Shown here piece by piece: positions 32,219 to 45,138 of a stretch of DNA of 64,000 bases. The translations under genes were made by a program, and so were the position numbers. Position 1 is the stretch's first letter; each line of letters starts with the position of its first letter. A model generated the notes under the pieces. That model did not search any database and was not told the origin of the DNA. It saw only the letters and a program-made list of their open reading frames with translations. Source of the DNA: Smallanthus sonchifolius (lineage: Eukaryota; Streptophyta; Magnoliopsida; Asterales; Asteraceae); the NCBI GenBank assembly GCA_023525975.1, contig CM042032.1:23690001-23754000 (forward strand), read 5' to 3'.

Positions 32219-34296
32219 TGTAACATCCCAAAACTGGTAATAAGTAAATAATGACACGATCGAAATTTATAATTTTTAAATGGCGAAAAAAACGGATGGG
32301 CTTGGGCTCGGCTCCAACGGGCCGAAGGAAGCCCAAGTATATAAGGGCAAGGGCTGCTCCAAACCTTTCATTTCTACCATTCACAAGTTCTAGAGAGAGA
32401 GAAGAGAGCTCTGGTCTAGTGAGAGAAAGTGTCGGATCGACAAGGGAATTCAGGAGAACGTTGCTGCTGTGCTCGTGATCATCTCCTCTGAATCAGAACT
32501 CCAACCCAGGTAAGCGTTCGATCATAATCTGAGTTTTTATGATTTTTTTTTTGGGATTTTCGGTTTTAGCCCAATAGATGATGATTTTACGGATAAAACT
32601 TGAAAATGAGCTTAGGTATAGCATCTAGAATGAAAACCGAACGTTTTGATCATAGAAATTTAGATATCGACACAATCAGAGTCGCATGCAGAACCTTCGG
32701 GTTTTTGGGGAAGAAGACTGATTCATCGAAACTACATAGTTTCGATATATATACAGACCCATCGAAACTACTTAGTTTCGATATATATATATACAGACCC
32801 ATCGAAACTACTTAGTTTTGATATATATATATACAGACCCATCGAAACTACCTTAGTTTTGATATATATATATACAGACCCATAAGTTACTTACCGAAAC
32901 TACCATTGTTTCGATATGAACCCATGACTCGAAACTACCAAGTTTCGACATAAGCAACCTATCGAAACTACCAAGTTTCGACATAAGCAACCTATCAAAA
33001 CGACCAAGTTTCGACATAAGCAACCTATCGAAACTACCAAATTTCGATATAAGCAAATCCATCGAAACTACTAGGTTCAAGCACAGTAATGTCTAGTGTC
33101 ATCTAGGAGCACTACCTTACGTGTATGACTTTATTATACAGATTGTGAGTGACATTAGTGACGCTCAGTAACCAACTAGGTGTATCTCAGAAACTACTCA
33201 TCAGGTGAGTTCTATGTGTCCCTTTCTATGTTATGTGCAAACCTTATTAAATGTTTTGGGGCTGAAGTGTATACACTAAATGAATAAATACTATGAATGC
33301 CAATATGATCATACGTGATATACAAATATATATATATATATATGAAAATGAATTATGAACAAAGAATGAAACGTATGTTTACAAAGTATGAATGAAAGAA
33401 TGACAAAATATGAATGAATGAACTCTTGCTTTATATAACATATACTGCATGTTATGAATATACGTGAATGCTATGGACGCTTCGATGCTAACGGCTACTA
33501 CGGTAGACGGACGACCACGTGACTATCTTGCAACCGGGACAAAAATATTCCTTCATCAGCTAGGAAATAAAAAGGGGCATTAATGGACGGTCGAAGCAAA
33601 TGCCAAATCATATGTAGAACGGTTGCAAACATGGTAGCACGTGGGAAACGGATACCTTCGGGTAGACGGGCTAAAAGGACGGACTACGATGGTAGGACGG
33701 TTTACAACGGACGGCCAAGGTTGGCCGGACGGTTTTAATGCGGACGGTTTCTAGGACCGGACGAGTCAAAGGGCTACGACGGTAGCTTCATGGCGTATGT
33801 CTTTGTGACATACGTAGTAAAAGACGGGTTGATCACCCTTATGTGTACGACCAAATGAATGTTAAGGAAAAACTATAGGTGAATGCATATCAATGTAGTC
33901 ACTCAAGAATGATGAAAGAAAAGTAAAAGTTAAGAATACGTATTTATGTTCTTTATATATTAACTTATGTATACTTTTGAAGAAATAATGTTTATATCTA
34001 ATCTTTTAAACTAGAACTCACCAGCGTTAGCTGACTTTTAGTATACATTTTCGGTAACAAAGAAAAGGGTCGTGTGAAGGCTTGAAGGCTGCCCGGCTAG
34101 AGACTGACATTCCGATTTATGTTTTCTTTTGTTAAACAATGATGTATGTTTTAAATGTTGAGACTTTCGCTGTAATGTACTCAAACATGAATGTTTTTGT
34201 TGTTAATTGAACGTGTTAAATTTAAAGTTCAGTATTAATGACTTTGTTTATGAGTAAACCCAACAAGTGAGGTTACCCGGGATAAGGGGCCTTTCA
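32219..34296 (+). repeat. 5' LTR of element C
   Basis: It starts TGTAACATCCC and ends CCTTTCA. The TATA box TATATAAG is at 32338-32345. Donor-like CCCAGGTAAGCG (about 32507), hairpin array (32735-33075), donor-like CAGGTGAGTT (about 33203) and a late TAGTATACATTTTCGGTAAC, where the 3' LTR and B have an acceptor-like TTCAGGTA, follow the same plan as LTR B. The region 33210-34010 has no gene. Confidence 0.95.
32735..33075. repeat. Hairpin array ATCGAAACT/AGTTTCGAT in 5' LTR of C
   Basis: About ten units with arms ATCGAAACT and AGTTTCGAT and a 4-base loop start at 32735, 32761, 32801, 32841 and onward. Early units are separated by TA repeats and ACAGACCC, later ones by ATAAGCAACCT at about 33-base spacing. 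The array holds the same LTR position as the GCGTACTT array of element B. Confidence 0.95.
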
Positions 34297-34299
34297 AGT

Positions 34300-34311
34300 T
34301 GGTATCAGAGC
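34300..34311 (+). promoter_or_regulatory. Primer-binding site, tRNA-iMet (element C)
   Basis: TGGTATCAGAGC starts three bases after the LTR end and matches the complement of the plant initiator tRNA-Met 3' end. The leader at 34312-34652 is otherwise non-coding. Confidence 0.9.
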
Positions 34312-34652
34312 AATAGTTTGAGAGATTCAGACATCCCTAAATGTCTGGACTCAAGCTGATTATGGGACCAACGCACGGATGTCAGTCTGGGTAGCCAACG
34401 CCAACGCCAGCAAGGTAAGTAAGTACTAGGGTTAATACACTTGGATAAGAATAGATACTCTAACCTAGAACCAATAGATGTCAATGTCACGACCAATTTG
34501 AAGAGTTTGGAACCCGAAAAGCAATGTAAATTTCTAATCACAAACCGGTCACTGTAATAAAAAATTTACCCTGTTCGTACTGTTCTAAGACTATGATCTG
34601 AGAGAATGACATTGATGTATACCCTTTATGACTATCAGGAAATCTAAAGACA

Positions 34653-36507
34653 ATGGCAGGTGGAGGGAGAACAGGAGGCCGAGGCGGTCGCACAGGCCGA
34701 GTCAGTAGGCCTCCACTGAATCCAAGACATCAAGAAGAAGAGGATGTGCACACGGAAAGCACAGAGAGCGTGCACCAAACTAATGTCACCCCAACCGGGG
34801 GCGACCATCAAGGGTCTTTACAGTTGGAACCCGAGGTCAGAGATGCTATTGCCCGTGAGGTCGTGCTCACTTTAAACAATGTATTGCCTGACTTCCTGTC
34901 TGAAGCATTAAAGAAAATTAAGGAAGATGATGAAGTAAACCATGAGGAAAAAGTATATGACAGTGATGGGGACGAAATAAAGGTTTGATGGGAACAAGGA
35001 TTCAGTGGCTACGTTCGAATGGATTGAGAGGATAAACGCTGTAATAAACATAAGCGAGTTTCGACCGGACCAGGCCGTTAAGTATGTTGCACATTCTTTC
35101 ACCAATGAAGCACTAGGTTGGTGGAGAAACATTCAGAGAATAAAGTCGCCAAACGCTATTGCCAGAATGACATGGGAAGACTTGACGAAGCTGATAATCC
35201 AAAAGTTCTGCCCACAGAACGAGATTGATCGTGTGGAGAACGAGTTCCTGAACTTCAAGGCTGGCAACAAGACTCATCGCCAGTATACTTCGAGATTCAA
35301 TGAGCTGGCCGAACTGGTACCACACTTAGTGGAGACTGAAGACCGTCTGATTAAGTACTATGTCAAGGGTTTGCCGCAAAGGGTCCATGTCCATGTCAAA
35401 ACTAACCTACCCTCGACCTTCGAGTCGGTAGTGAATCTGAGCGGAATCGTCTACGACGACTACGCCAATGAGGACCCGGCACCTGAGACAAAAAAGAGAA
35501 AGTGGGAGAACCCGTCTAGGGGCACCGGGAAAAGGGATGCAGCAGCTGAAGTTAAGAGACCAAGGTCATATGAATATGAAACTTGCAAGAAGTGTGGAAA
35601 GCACCATCTTGGCGAGTGCCGAATCGGCACCATCATGTGTTATAAGTGCGGGAAGCAGGGACACTTCTCCCGAGAGTGTTTAAAGGATGTCAAGTGCCAG
35701 AGTTGTGGAAAATATGGACACCTGACTAGGGATTGCAGGAAAACCAGACAATCCGGTTCGGGAAAGGAAAAGGAAGCTGAAAAGGAACAGCCAAGGGCTA
35801 GGACTCGAGCCTATGCACTGACTGAGGAAGAAGCAAGAGGAAATCCTGATGTTGTGTCAGGTACGTTTCTAGTAAATGATGAAAATGCTGCTATTTTATT
35901 TGACTCTGGTGCTAGTAAAAGCTTCATATCAAATGCATTTAGTCGTAAACTGGATTGCACTATCAACACCATAGTAAAGGCCTTTAACGTACAAACTGTC
36001 GTGGGTAAAAATTCGACAGTGTTTCAAGTAACAGAGGATTGTATCATAGAAATAGAGGGCCATAAGTTTCCTTCTACATTATTCCTTCTCACCTTAGGAG
36101 GAATCGATATAGTATTGGGTATGGATTGGTTAGCCGCCAACGAAGCTCAAATCATATGTAAACGTAAGAGGATACACCTCAAAGCTCCTAGCGGAAGTCC
36201 AATTACGGTTTATGTGGATTGGAATTTCACAATGCCAAACGTCATTTCGATGATCAAGGCCGAAAGTTACATGAGACGCGGTTGGGAAGCTTATCTGGCG
36301 TATGTTATTGACGATAGAATGAAAACGAAAGCACTCAAGAATGTATCCGTGGTGTGCAATTTTCCAGAAGTATTTCCAGAGGAGCTACCTGGGTTGCCAC
36401 CCGATCGGGAAATAGAATTTCAGATTGACTTACTGCCAGGAGCTGAGTCCGTTGCCAAAGCCCCCTACCGATTGGCTCCGTCAGAAATGAAAGAATTGAT
36501 GTCTTAA
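34653..36507 (+). pseudogene. gag-pol: Gag, protease and start of RT of element C
   Basis: ATG 34653 opens the Gly/Arg-rich gag N-terminus. Relative to B, 61 bases are replaced by 2 at 34985, shifting the frame. The frame then stays open from 35005: gag core (TFEWIERINAVINISEFRPDQ), CCHC knuckles CYKCGKQGHFSREC and CQSCGKYGHLTRDC (35635-35740), protease with an intact DSGASKSFIS (about 35901) and the protease-RT linker ending LPGLPPDREIEFQID. TAA at 36505-36507 replaces the CAA of B; the frame continues afterwards. Gag and Pol appear to have been one fused frame. Confidence 0.95.
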
Positions 36508-39167
36508 CTACAGGAATTAACAGAAAAAGGATTTATTAGACCGAGCATTTCACCATGGGGTGCTCCGGTACTATTCGTAAAGAAGAAAGACGGCAGCATG
36601 CGCATGTGCATTGACTACCGTGAACTGAACAAGAGGACAGTAAAGAACAAATACCCACTGCCTAGAATAGATGACCTTTTTGATCAACTGCAAGGTGTGA
36701 GTTGGTTCTCAAAGATCGATCTTAGGTCGGGTTACCATCAGTTGAAAGTAAGAGAGAAAGACGTACCAAAAACCGCGTTTCGCACGCGTTATGGGCATTA
36801 TGAGTTTCTCGTGATGTCCTTCGGATTGACCAACGCACCAGCAGTGTTCATGGATTTGATGAATAGAGTATGTCGACCAATGTTGGATCGATCGGTGATA
36901 GTTTTTATAGACGACATACTGGTATATTCGAAAAGCGAGGGTGATCACCACTATCACCTAAGAGAGGTTCTGGAGGTGCTAAAGCAGGAAAATTTATACG
37001 CAAAATTCTCCAAATGTGCGTTCTGGCTTAGGGAAGTCCAATTCCTAGGTCATTTAATAAACCCAAACGGCATTATGGTGGATCCTGCAAAGATCGAGAC
37101 AGTAAAGGAATGGAACATCCCAAAGACACCAACAGAGATACGAAGCTTCCTGGGATTGGCAGGCTACTATCGAAGGTTCATTCAAGATTTTTCAAGAATA
37201 GCCTTGCCACTAACTAAGTTGACACGGAAGGAAGTGAAATATGAATGGGGTCCAACCCAAAACAACGTGTTTGAGGAACTTAAGGCACGATTAACCCAAG
37301 CTCCAGTCTTGGCACTACCTGAGGGAAATGAAGACTTAGTAGTCTACTTTGACCCTTCGGGTCAGGGTTTAGGTTGCGTACTTATGCAACGAGGAAAGGT
37401 AATTGCCTACGCCTCGCGACAACTAAAGATTCACGAGGTTAACTACCCAACACACGATCTAGAGTTAGCGGCAGTAGTTTTCGCCTTGAAAATATGGAGG
37501 CACTATCTGTATGGAGTTAAATGCACCATTTACTCCGATCACAAAAGCCTGAAGTACTTTTTCAGGCAAAAAGAATTAAACATGAGGCAAAGGAGGTGGT
37601 TAGAGCTACTGAAGGACTATGACTGTGAGATATTATACCATCCAGGAAAAGTAAACGTGGTGGCTGACGCTTTAAGCAGAAAGGAAGAATCGGAACCTAT
37701 ACAGATCAAAGCGTGTCAGCTGATTATAACACCAGATTTGATGAGTGAAATATCAAAGGCACACGACGAAGTGCTATTAGAAGGAAATATAAAACGGGAA
37801 AGAATAGTAGGACAACAAGGGAATTTGGATGCAAATGCATACGGTGTACGAACTAGGTTTGGCCAAATGTGGATACCTAAGATGGGCGAGCTTAGAACCA
37901 AAATACTCGATGAGGCCCATAAGTCTCGCTATTCTATCCACCCCGGGACAAACAAAATGTATCAAGACTTGAAGAAGGAGTACTGGTGGCCTGGAATGAA
38001 GAATAATGTGACAAAGTACGTGAGCAAGTGCCTAACGTGTTCTCTAGTTAAGGCCGAGCACCAGAAACCATGCGGTAAAATGCAACCTTTACCAATACCG
38101 GAATGGAAGTGGGAGGAGATCACGATGGACTTCATTACCAAGCTACTGCGAACAGCTAAAGGCAATGATACCATTTGGGTGATCGTCGACCGTTTGATGA
38201 AAAGTGCTCACTTCTTGCCAATACGTGAGACTTCTTCGTCAGAAAGACTAGCAGAAGTATTTATCAAGGAAATTGTAAGCAGACATGGTATGCCGCTGTC
38301 GATTGTGTCCGACAGGGATACTAGATTTACATCAAGGTTTTGGAAGAATTTCAATGAAGCGATGGGCACTAGACTGAACATCAGCACCTCTTACCACCCT
38401 CAAACCGATGGTCAATCGAAAGGACCATTCAGACCTTGGAGGACATGCTCCGGGCCTGTATCATTGACTTCGGAGGGAGCTGGGATAGCCATCTACCATT
38501 GGCAGAATTTTCATATAACAACAGCTTTCACACAACTATTGGCATGCCGCCATTTGAAATGTTATATGGGAGGAAATGTAGGACCCCGGTTTGTTGGGGG
38601 GAAATTGGACAGAAGGATTTTGCAAGTCTCGAAGTGGTCAAAGCTACTTCCGAGAAATTTGATCAAATCAAGGCTCGAATGAAAGCCGCAAAAGACAGAC
38701 AGAAATCATACGCGGATAAGAGAAGAAGGGATTTAGAGTTTCAAGTAGGGGACATGGTATTGTTAACGGTATCACCATGGAAAGGAATCATCCGATTCAG
38801 AAAGCGTGGCAAACTAAGTCCAAGGTTTGTCGGACCTTTCAAGATTCTAGCGAAAGTGGGTGAAGTTGCTTACAGACTCGACCTACCCGTTGAGCTTAGT
38901 GGAATACACCTTACATTCCACGTGTCGCACTTACGCAAGTGCCTAGCTGACGACACAGCTCACATACCTTACGACGAGATCGAAGTGGATAACAGTCTAA
39001 ATTATGTAGAGGAACCAATAGCCATTCTTGACCGAGCTAAGAAACGACTACGCAACAAGTCAATCCCATTGGTCAAAATTCAATGGAAGCACAGAAAGGG
39101 ATCGAAATCTACATGGGAGAAAGAAGATGAGATGCGGGAACTATACCCTCAGTTGTTTAACGTATAA
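36508..39167 (+). pseudogene. pol: RT, RNase H and integrase of element C
   Basis: RT has the active-site FIDDILVYS near 36907 and ends near SFLGLAGYYRRFIQDFS (37150). RNase H follows with YFDPSGQGLGCVL, HDLELAAVVFALKIWRHYLYG and DALSRKEE. The integrase zinc-binding HPG...CLTC is at 37937-38042 and the core at 38120-38420. One G is missing near 38416, exactly in the codon for the catalytic Glu of the SER motif. The frame shifts there and continues from 38436 to TAA 39165-39167, ending in a chromodomain-like region (EEPIAILDRAKK, STWEKEDEM) that in this lineage helps target chromatin. Confidence 0.95.
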
Positions 39168-39190
39168 TTGGTTTCGAGGAAGAAACCTTT

Positions 39191-39206
39191 CTAAGGGGGG
39201 TAGACT
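39191..39206 (+). promoter_or_regulatory. Polypurine tract of element C
   Basis: CTAAGGGGGGTAGACT directly precedes the 3' LTR start TGTAACATCCC. Confidence 0.9.
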
Positions 39207-39768
39207 TGTAACATCCCAAAACTGGTAATAAGTAAATAATGACACGATCGAAATTTATAATTTTTAAATGGCGAAAAAAAAACGGATGGGCTTGGGCTCG
39301 GCTCCAACGGTCCGAAGGAAGCCCAAGTATATAAGGGCAAGGGCTGCTCCAAACCTTTCATTTCTACCACTCACAAGTTCTAGAGAGAGAGAAGAGAGCT
39401 CGGGTCTAGAGAGAGAAAGTGACGGATCGACTCGTGAATTCAGGAGAACGTTGCTGCTGTGCTCGTGATCATCTCCTCCGAATCAGAAATCCAACCCAGG
39501 TAAGCGTTAGATCATAATCTGAGTTTTTATTATTTTTTTTTGGGATTTTCGGTTTTAGCCTAATAGATGATGATTTTACGAATAAAAATTGAAAATGAGC
39601 TTAGGTATAGCATCTAGAATGAAAACCGAACGTTTTGATCAATGGAAATTTAGATATCGACACAATCAGAGTCGCATGCAGAACCTTCGGGTTTTTGGGG
39701 AAGAAGACTGATTCATCGAAACTACTTACTTTCGATATATATACAGACCCATCGAAACTACTTAGTTT

Positions 39769-39819
<51 letters not shown>

Positions 39820-41304
39820 CCCATCGAAACTACTTAGTTTCGATATATATATATATACAGACCCATCGAAACTACCTAGTTTCGATATGCCCACGATCCG
39901 AAGCTAAGATAATACATAAGTTACTTACCGAAACTACCATAGTTTCGATATGAACCCATGACTCGAAACTACCAAGTTTCGAGAGAAGCAACCTATCGAA
40001 ACTACCAAGTTTCGACATAAGCAACCTATCGAAACTACCAAGTTTCGATATAAGCAAATCCATCGAAACTACTAGGTTCAAGCACAGTAATGTCTAGTGT
40101 CATCTAGGAGCACTACCTTACGTGTATGACTTTATTATACAGATTGTGAGTGACATTAGTGACGCTCAGTAACCAGCTAGGTGTATCTCAGAAAGTACTC
40201 ATCAGGTGAGTTCTATGTGCCCCTTTCTATGTTATGTGCAAACCTTATTAAATGTTTTGGGGCTGAAGTGTATACACTAAATGAATAAATACTATGAATG
40301 CCAATGTGATCATACGTGATATACAAATATATATTTATATATATATATATGAAAATGAATTATGAACAAAGAATGAAACGTATGTTTACAAAGTATGAAT
40401 GAAAGAATGACAAAATATGAATGAATGAACTCTTGCTTTATATAACATATACTGCATGTTATGAATATACGTGAATGCTATGGACGCTTCGATGCTAACG
40501 GCTACTACGGTAGACGGACGACCACGTGACTATCTTGCAACCGGGACAAAAATATTCATTCATCAGCTAGGAAATAAAAAGGGGCATTAATGGACGGTCG
40601 AAGCAAATGCCAAATCATATGTAGAACGGTTTCAAACATGGTAGCACGTGGGAAACGGATACCTTCGGGTAGACGGGCGAAAAGGACGGACTACGACGGT
40701 AGGACGGTTTACGACGGACGGCCGAAGGTTGGCCGGACGGTTTTAAGGCCGACGGTTTCTAGGACCGGACGAGTCAAAGGGCTACGACGGTAGCTTCATG
40801 GCGTATGTCTTTGTGACATACATAGTAAACGACGGGTTGATCACCCTTATGTGTATGACCAAATGAATGTTAAGGAAAAACTAAAGGTGAATGCATATCA
40901 ATGTAGTCACTCAAGAATGATGAAAGAAAAGTAAAAGTTAAGAATACGTATTTATGTTCTTTATATATTAACTTATGTATATTTTTGAAGAAATAATGTT
41001 TATATCTAATCTTTTAAACTAGAACTCACCAGCGTTAGCTGACTTTTAGTATATATTTCAGGTAACAAAGAAAAAGGTCGTGTGAAGGCGTGAAGGCTGC
41101 CCGGCTAGAGACTGACATTCCGATTTATGTTTTCTTTTGTTAAACAATGATGTATGTTTTAAATGTTGAGACTTCCGCTGTAATGTACTCAAACATGAAT
41201 GTTTTTGTTGTTAATTGAACGTGTTAAATTTAAAGTTCAGTATTAATGACTTTGTTTATGAGTAAACCCAACAAGTGAGGTTACCCGGGATAAGGGGCCT
41301 TTCA
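39207..41304 (+). repeat. 3' LTR of element C
   Basis: It matches the 5' LTR with scattered substitutions and changes in hairpin and TA repeat number. The TATA box is at 39328-39335. It ends TTTCA and is followed by TCAAG. Confidence 0.95.
39714..40075. repeat. Hairpin array with long (TA)n in 3' LTR of C
   Basis: Same ATCGAAACT/AGTTTCGAT units as at 32735-33075. A TA run of about 45 bases (39769-39814) has grown between two units, and one unit near 39860-39885 differs from the 5' LTR. The unit spacers seem to seed the microsatellite. Confidence 0.9.
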
Positions 41305-43558
41305 TCAAGTACGAACATGAAGTCCGTCTTATCACAAGCCTCAGCCACCCCTTGTCTCATTCAGAGTAATCATTTCCACTCCTCTTGTGTCTTACCTTGG
41401 TAGAATTCTCTATATGGAGCGTATTCCATGGAGACCCTTCCGTCACCTCATTTGCCTCGTGTTGGAATCTTCAGCGTCATCATCTCGATCACGTAATAAC
41501 TATCTCCGATCAAGCGTCCACGTAACGTTTTCATCATTAACTCTCACAGCTGCACCCCTTGGCTTCGTGTTCCGGATTCCCTAGATATGAACATAGGCAT
41601 CTCATAAGAGCACTTTACCGATCGTCTTGAAAATGTCAAAACTCCTCGCATCATCTCGATGTATCAACGTCAAGAAAATTTTCAAGATAGAAATATTCCA
41701 CCCGAGCACACTAACCACCCGTCCTATACATGAATAAGCGTGTACTACCATGACACATAGCGTTAGGTTTAAATAACAAACCTAACTTGTTCAATGTATA
41801 TATCTAGGTATATAGTATCCCAACTCCCTAACTCACACAAAGTGCGCACACCACTAGCTTACGTGTATACGATATGACCTTGCCATTTATAGACAAACAA
41901 ACTCCTGAACCCCGCCTTCTATCCTTTAAAACGGTATCCCCTGCCACACATCATCACCTATTCACACAGAGTTCACACGGTCGTACCCCATACGGGTCGT
42001 ACCAATGGGTTAGGACGACACACTACTCAACCCAGACACAAGTCATCACTCTACACATTCACACACATAATATTCATAATCATAATTTCCCACAGGACCT
42101 TGTCTTGAACATTTACACCTACTAAAGATGTATAATCATAACTCCCCACAGGACCCCATCCCGAATACTCACATAAGGTGCAATGCAACCATTGCACTTC
42201 AAACATCACCTAGACATTAACACATATGTGACACTATCCTAAGACCGTAGACACAGACAATTTCAAAACTGATGTCTATATAAGTCTACTCATACCATCA
42301 AATCCACCATGCTCTAGTATCACAGCAAAGATCACATTTAATGCTAACTCACTCCATTTAGAATGCAATCACACAATCACACCTTGTCGCACATATTCAA
42401 CTAAGGTAAACACAATCATACGCCGTCACAAACACAATTATCAATAATTATGTTCACATCACCATGTGGTAAGACTCACAATAAATGTCAAAAATCAAAT
42501 AATCGATATTTGAATTGAGCATCACCCCACGTAAATGCCTAATTAGTCATACGTCAAATCACCCCAAAATCTCTCATGAAAACTGCTACACTAACCAATC
42601 ATTAAGCAATCGAGCATCCCGAACACTACCTACAAAAATCACTGCTAGACCACGTCAGGTGCATCTGGCGTGTCCTCATCTAGTTCCTCCTTAAACAAAG
42701 TTCTCTTAACCACCGCAAGTGGTCGATCTCTCAACCATGCAGGTCCACATCTTAGAGGAAAATCACGTACAGCTAACACTACTCTCCTTTTCCCTCTTGT
42801 TTCTCCAATCATAGCTCCCCGCGGTATGTCGCAGACCGAAGCTCTAGTTACACTTGGTGCGAGAAGCGCTAACACCACCCCCATCTCACTTTCAGCTCTG
42901 TCTACGGCAGTCGTCGTCGATCTGCATTCCTCTTAGTAACAGTTCCACACTGGCCTAGTCTCGTACGCTTTGTCTCAGCCACCTAATCCTATTCAAGATA
43001 GAACGTTGGAGTGATTACTATGGGCAACAAATTTAGAATATGAGAGTATTCATAGACTACAAAATCACGGTGATCAAATGCAATTTGGTGGTCCACATTA
43101 CTGCTCGGATTCTAAATCTTTCCCATCATATTCACACTAGCTTTCTACCATTCACACACATCGGATGCACATGCATCCCACACACTCACATAGCACGATG
43201 CAATAATCTTGCAAATCATCATATTTAACACGATTTCACACCACACACGGTTTCACACAAATAACTAAACTATGCCGACACACCAAACTATCTCAAATAG
43301 TTACAATTACTACCATTCCACAATACCCAACTCACAAAACATAATCTCACCTAATCATACCACACAACTCCACGTAGTGTCACACTACACAATCAATACT
43401 TCAAACAATTAATGTATAACTCAAAAGACGTACCTCTTGGCTCGCGGTTACCTGTGGTGGCATTCGTTTCACCCTTGTCCCATTCTCAGTTTAAGTTAAG
43501 GTATTTTATTTTAATAAAAACACCAATTTTATCTTAAACCACGGCTCTGATACCAACT
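41305..43558 (-). other. Internal region of D, PBS side
   Basis: This 2.25 kb between C and the D primer-binding site should hold gag if D were coding. A 79-codon minus frame at 42645-42884 has no domain I recognise. The rest is CA-rich and lacks a convincing frame. I therefore treat D as non-coding or deeply decayed. Confidence 0.5.
43543..43555 (-). promoter_or_regulatory. Primer-binding site, tRNA-iMet (element D)
   Basis: The minus strand reads TGGTATCAGAGCC, three bases from the LTR edge at 43559. Confidence 0.9.
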
Positions 43559-44034
43559 TGTAAGACCCCATACCGAGCATCATACAGTTGGTTCTCATAA
43601 CTGGTTATTCTCTTTAAAACCCTTGTGTTATTAATCAAACTACATCAGAAGTCTCTCTAAAAACATTAATTACTATTTAATAATGTTATTGTCATTAAGT
43701 TTACCTCACGAATGCCTGCACACCAATCCAAGTAGCACCGCTCCCAAGCCAAGATACGCCGACCCTAAGCTCACCAGCAACACAATCTAACGTACACACA
43801 AAGTCAGCTACGCTGAGTGAGTTCTAATGGTTTAATTAAAACAAGAGCCAACTCCTATTATTTAATTATTATTTCCACTCAAGACCCTCTAGTCTTTGTA
43901 AAATAGTTTTTTGTAAATTATTATCATACAGATAACTCTGTTATCTTACAATATCCCAAAGGATTCACCACTCCAGACTCAACCAACCATTTTAACCCAG
44001 TAAGTCTCTCCGACATGGATCGAGCTTACCACTA
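43559..44034 (-). repeat. 5' LTR of element D, inner part
   Basis: It matches 28657-29130. It is interrupted after CTTACCACT by copia element F. Confidence 0.9.
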
Positions 44035-44437
44035 TGTTGGGTCTATATATGTGAGGCTGACGTATCAAATAAATAGAAGTGTTGGTGTTACCGAATAGAA
44101 GTGTATTCGGGTTTTAGAACCGTGAACCATATGTTCACGAGTTGGGTCTTGGACCGGCCAATGGGCCAAGAACTCCATTGTATGGGCTTTAGTATTTAGT
44201 ATAAATATATATCTATGCCCATAGTTAAGAAGTTAGACGTGTGGAGAGCCGTGTGGTTGTTTAGCGATTTTGCTGTTTTTCTTTGTAATCACGTTTGGCA
44301 ATATATCGTGTTTTACCTTGAGTTCTTTGTGCTGGAATCACCATACTTAGCAGTTTCTGTCTACTAAGTGTAAGAATTGATATCGTGTTCGTATTTGTGT
44401 GTGTATTCGAAGCTCCATATAGAGATTGGGACTTACA
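44035..44437 (+). repeat. 5' LTR of element F
   Basis: It starts TGTTGGGTC and ends ACTTACA. The TATA box TATAAATA is at 44200-44207. A degenerate tRNA-iMet primer site, TGGTATCAGAT, is at 44440-44450. Confidence 0.8.
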
Positions 44438-44689
44438 AATGGTATCAGATATCAACGATTCAAGACTCAAGATTTGAGGTAATATTTAAAGCTTTCGATT
44501 GATTTTTCTTACTAATTGGGTGTTTTTGTGGTAGATTGTCATCTTTTTCTTCTGAGAATCAAAGATTTATCGTGAAATCTTTAGTGAATCGCTGCTGTGA
44601 AAACGTTTTGATGTGGAAAAGTCCTCAATATCGCCTTCGTGTTCATCAGAATTTGAATCCCAAAATCTTTCGGATTATTTTTGCAAACA

Positions 44690-45065
44690 AGATCAGGTTA
44701 ATATTCGTTCAAAGGTCTGTTACTCGGCCTAGGTTCACGGAAAGGTTACACGGCTCATGGTTTATGGCTAGTCTACTCAGGTTCAATGTTCACGGCTAGT
44801 CTACTCGGGTTCATGGTTCACGGCCAGGCTACTCGGTTTTCAGGTTCACGGGATAGTTACATGGGATCATTTGTGTTCACGGAAAGGATTCACGGCCTGT
44901 TCAGTGTTCACGGCTTCAACCTAGTTCACGACTAGCTACAAGTTCACGGTTGAACTTGGGTTCACGGTTGAACTTGGGTTCACGGCTTCATAGGTGTTCA
45001 CGGCTTCAACCTAGTTCACGGCCTCAATCTAGTTCACGGCTTGCAAGTGGTTCACCGTTGAATTT
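44690..45065. repeat. TTCACGG repeats in leader of F
   Basis: More than 20 copies of TTCACGG or close variants are spaced 15-25 bases apart, some paired as GTTC/GAAC hairpins. The leader 44438-45138 has no convincing coding frame; the repeats let a frame stay open from 44950 by chance. Confidence 0.75.
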
Positions 45066-45138
45066 GTGTTCATGGGCTTTTTTATATTTTTATTCAAGTT
45101 ATTATAGGTTAGATCAAGGACCTAGTACTTTGATCAAA

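Larger units (their letters stand above)
32219..41304 (+). mobile_element. Complete chromovirus C (Ty3/gypsy, Tekay-like)
   Basis: LTRs of 2,078 and 2,098 bp flank a tRNA-iMet primer site, gag, protease, RT, RNase H, integrase with a chromodomain-like tail and a polypurine tract. The target duplication TCAAG is exact (32214-32218 and 41305-41309). Damage is limited: a 59-base net deletion in gag, one stop in RT and a one-base deletion at the integrase active site. LTRs differ mainly in repeat number. It is inserted in the interior of D and is younger than it. Confidence 0.95.

Noticed and set aside
34305..34541. Minus frame conserved between B (14071-14331) and C
   Set aside because: Conservation is explained by shared leader DNA next to the primer site; no domain is visible.
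36709..36957. Antisense frame, also at 16557-16805
   Set aside because: It is the reverse strand of conserved RT sequence in B and C.
39635..39907. Frame with TDPSKLLSFDIY repeats
   Set aside because: It is translation of the hairpin array and TA repeat in LTR C; stops differ between the two LTRs.
42645..42884. Possible gag fragment of D on the minus strand
   Set aside because: Position fits, but I see no gag motif and an overlapping plus frame is equally open.
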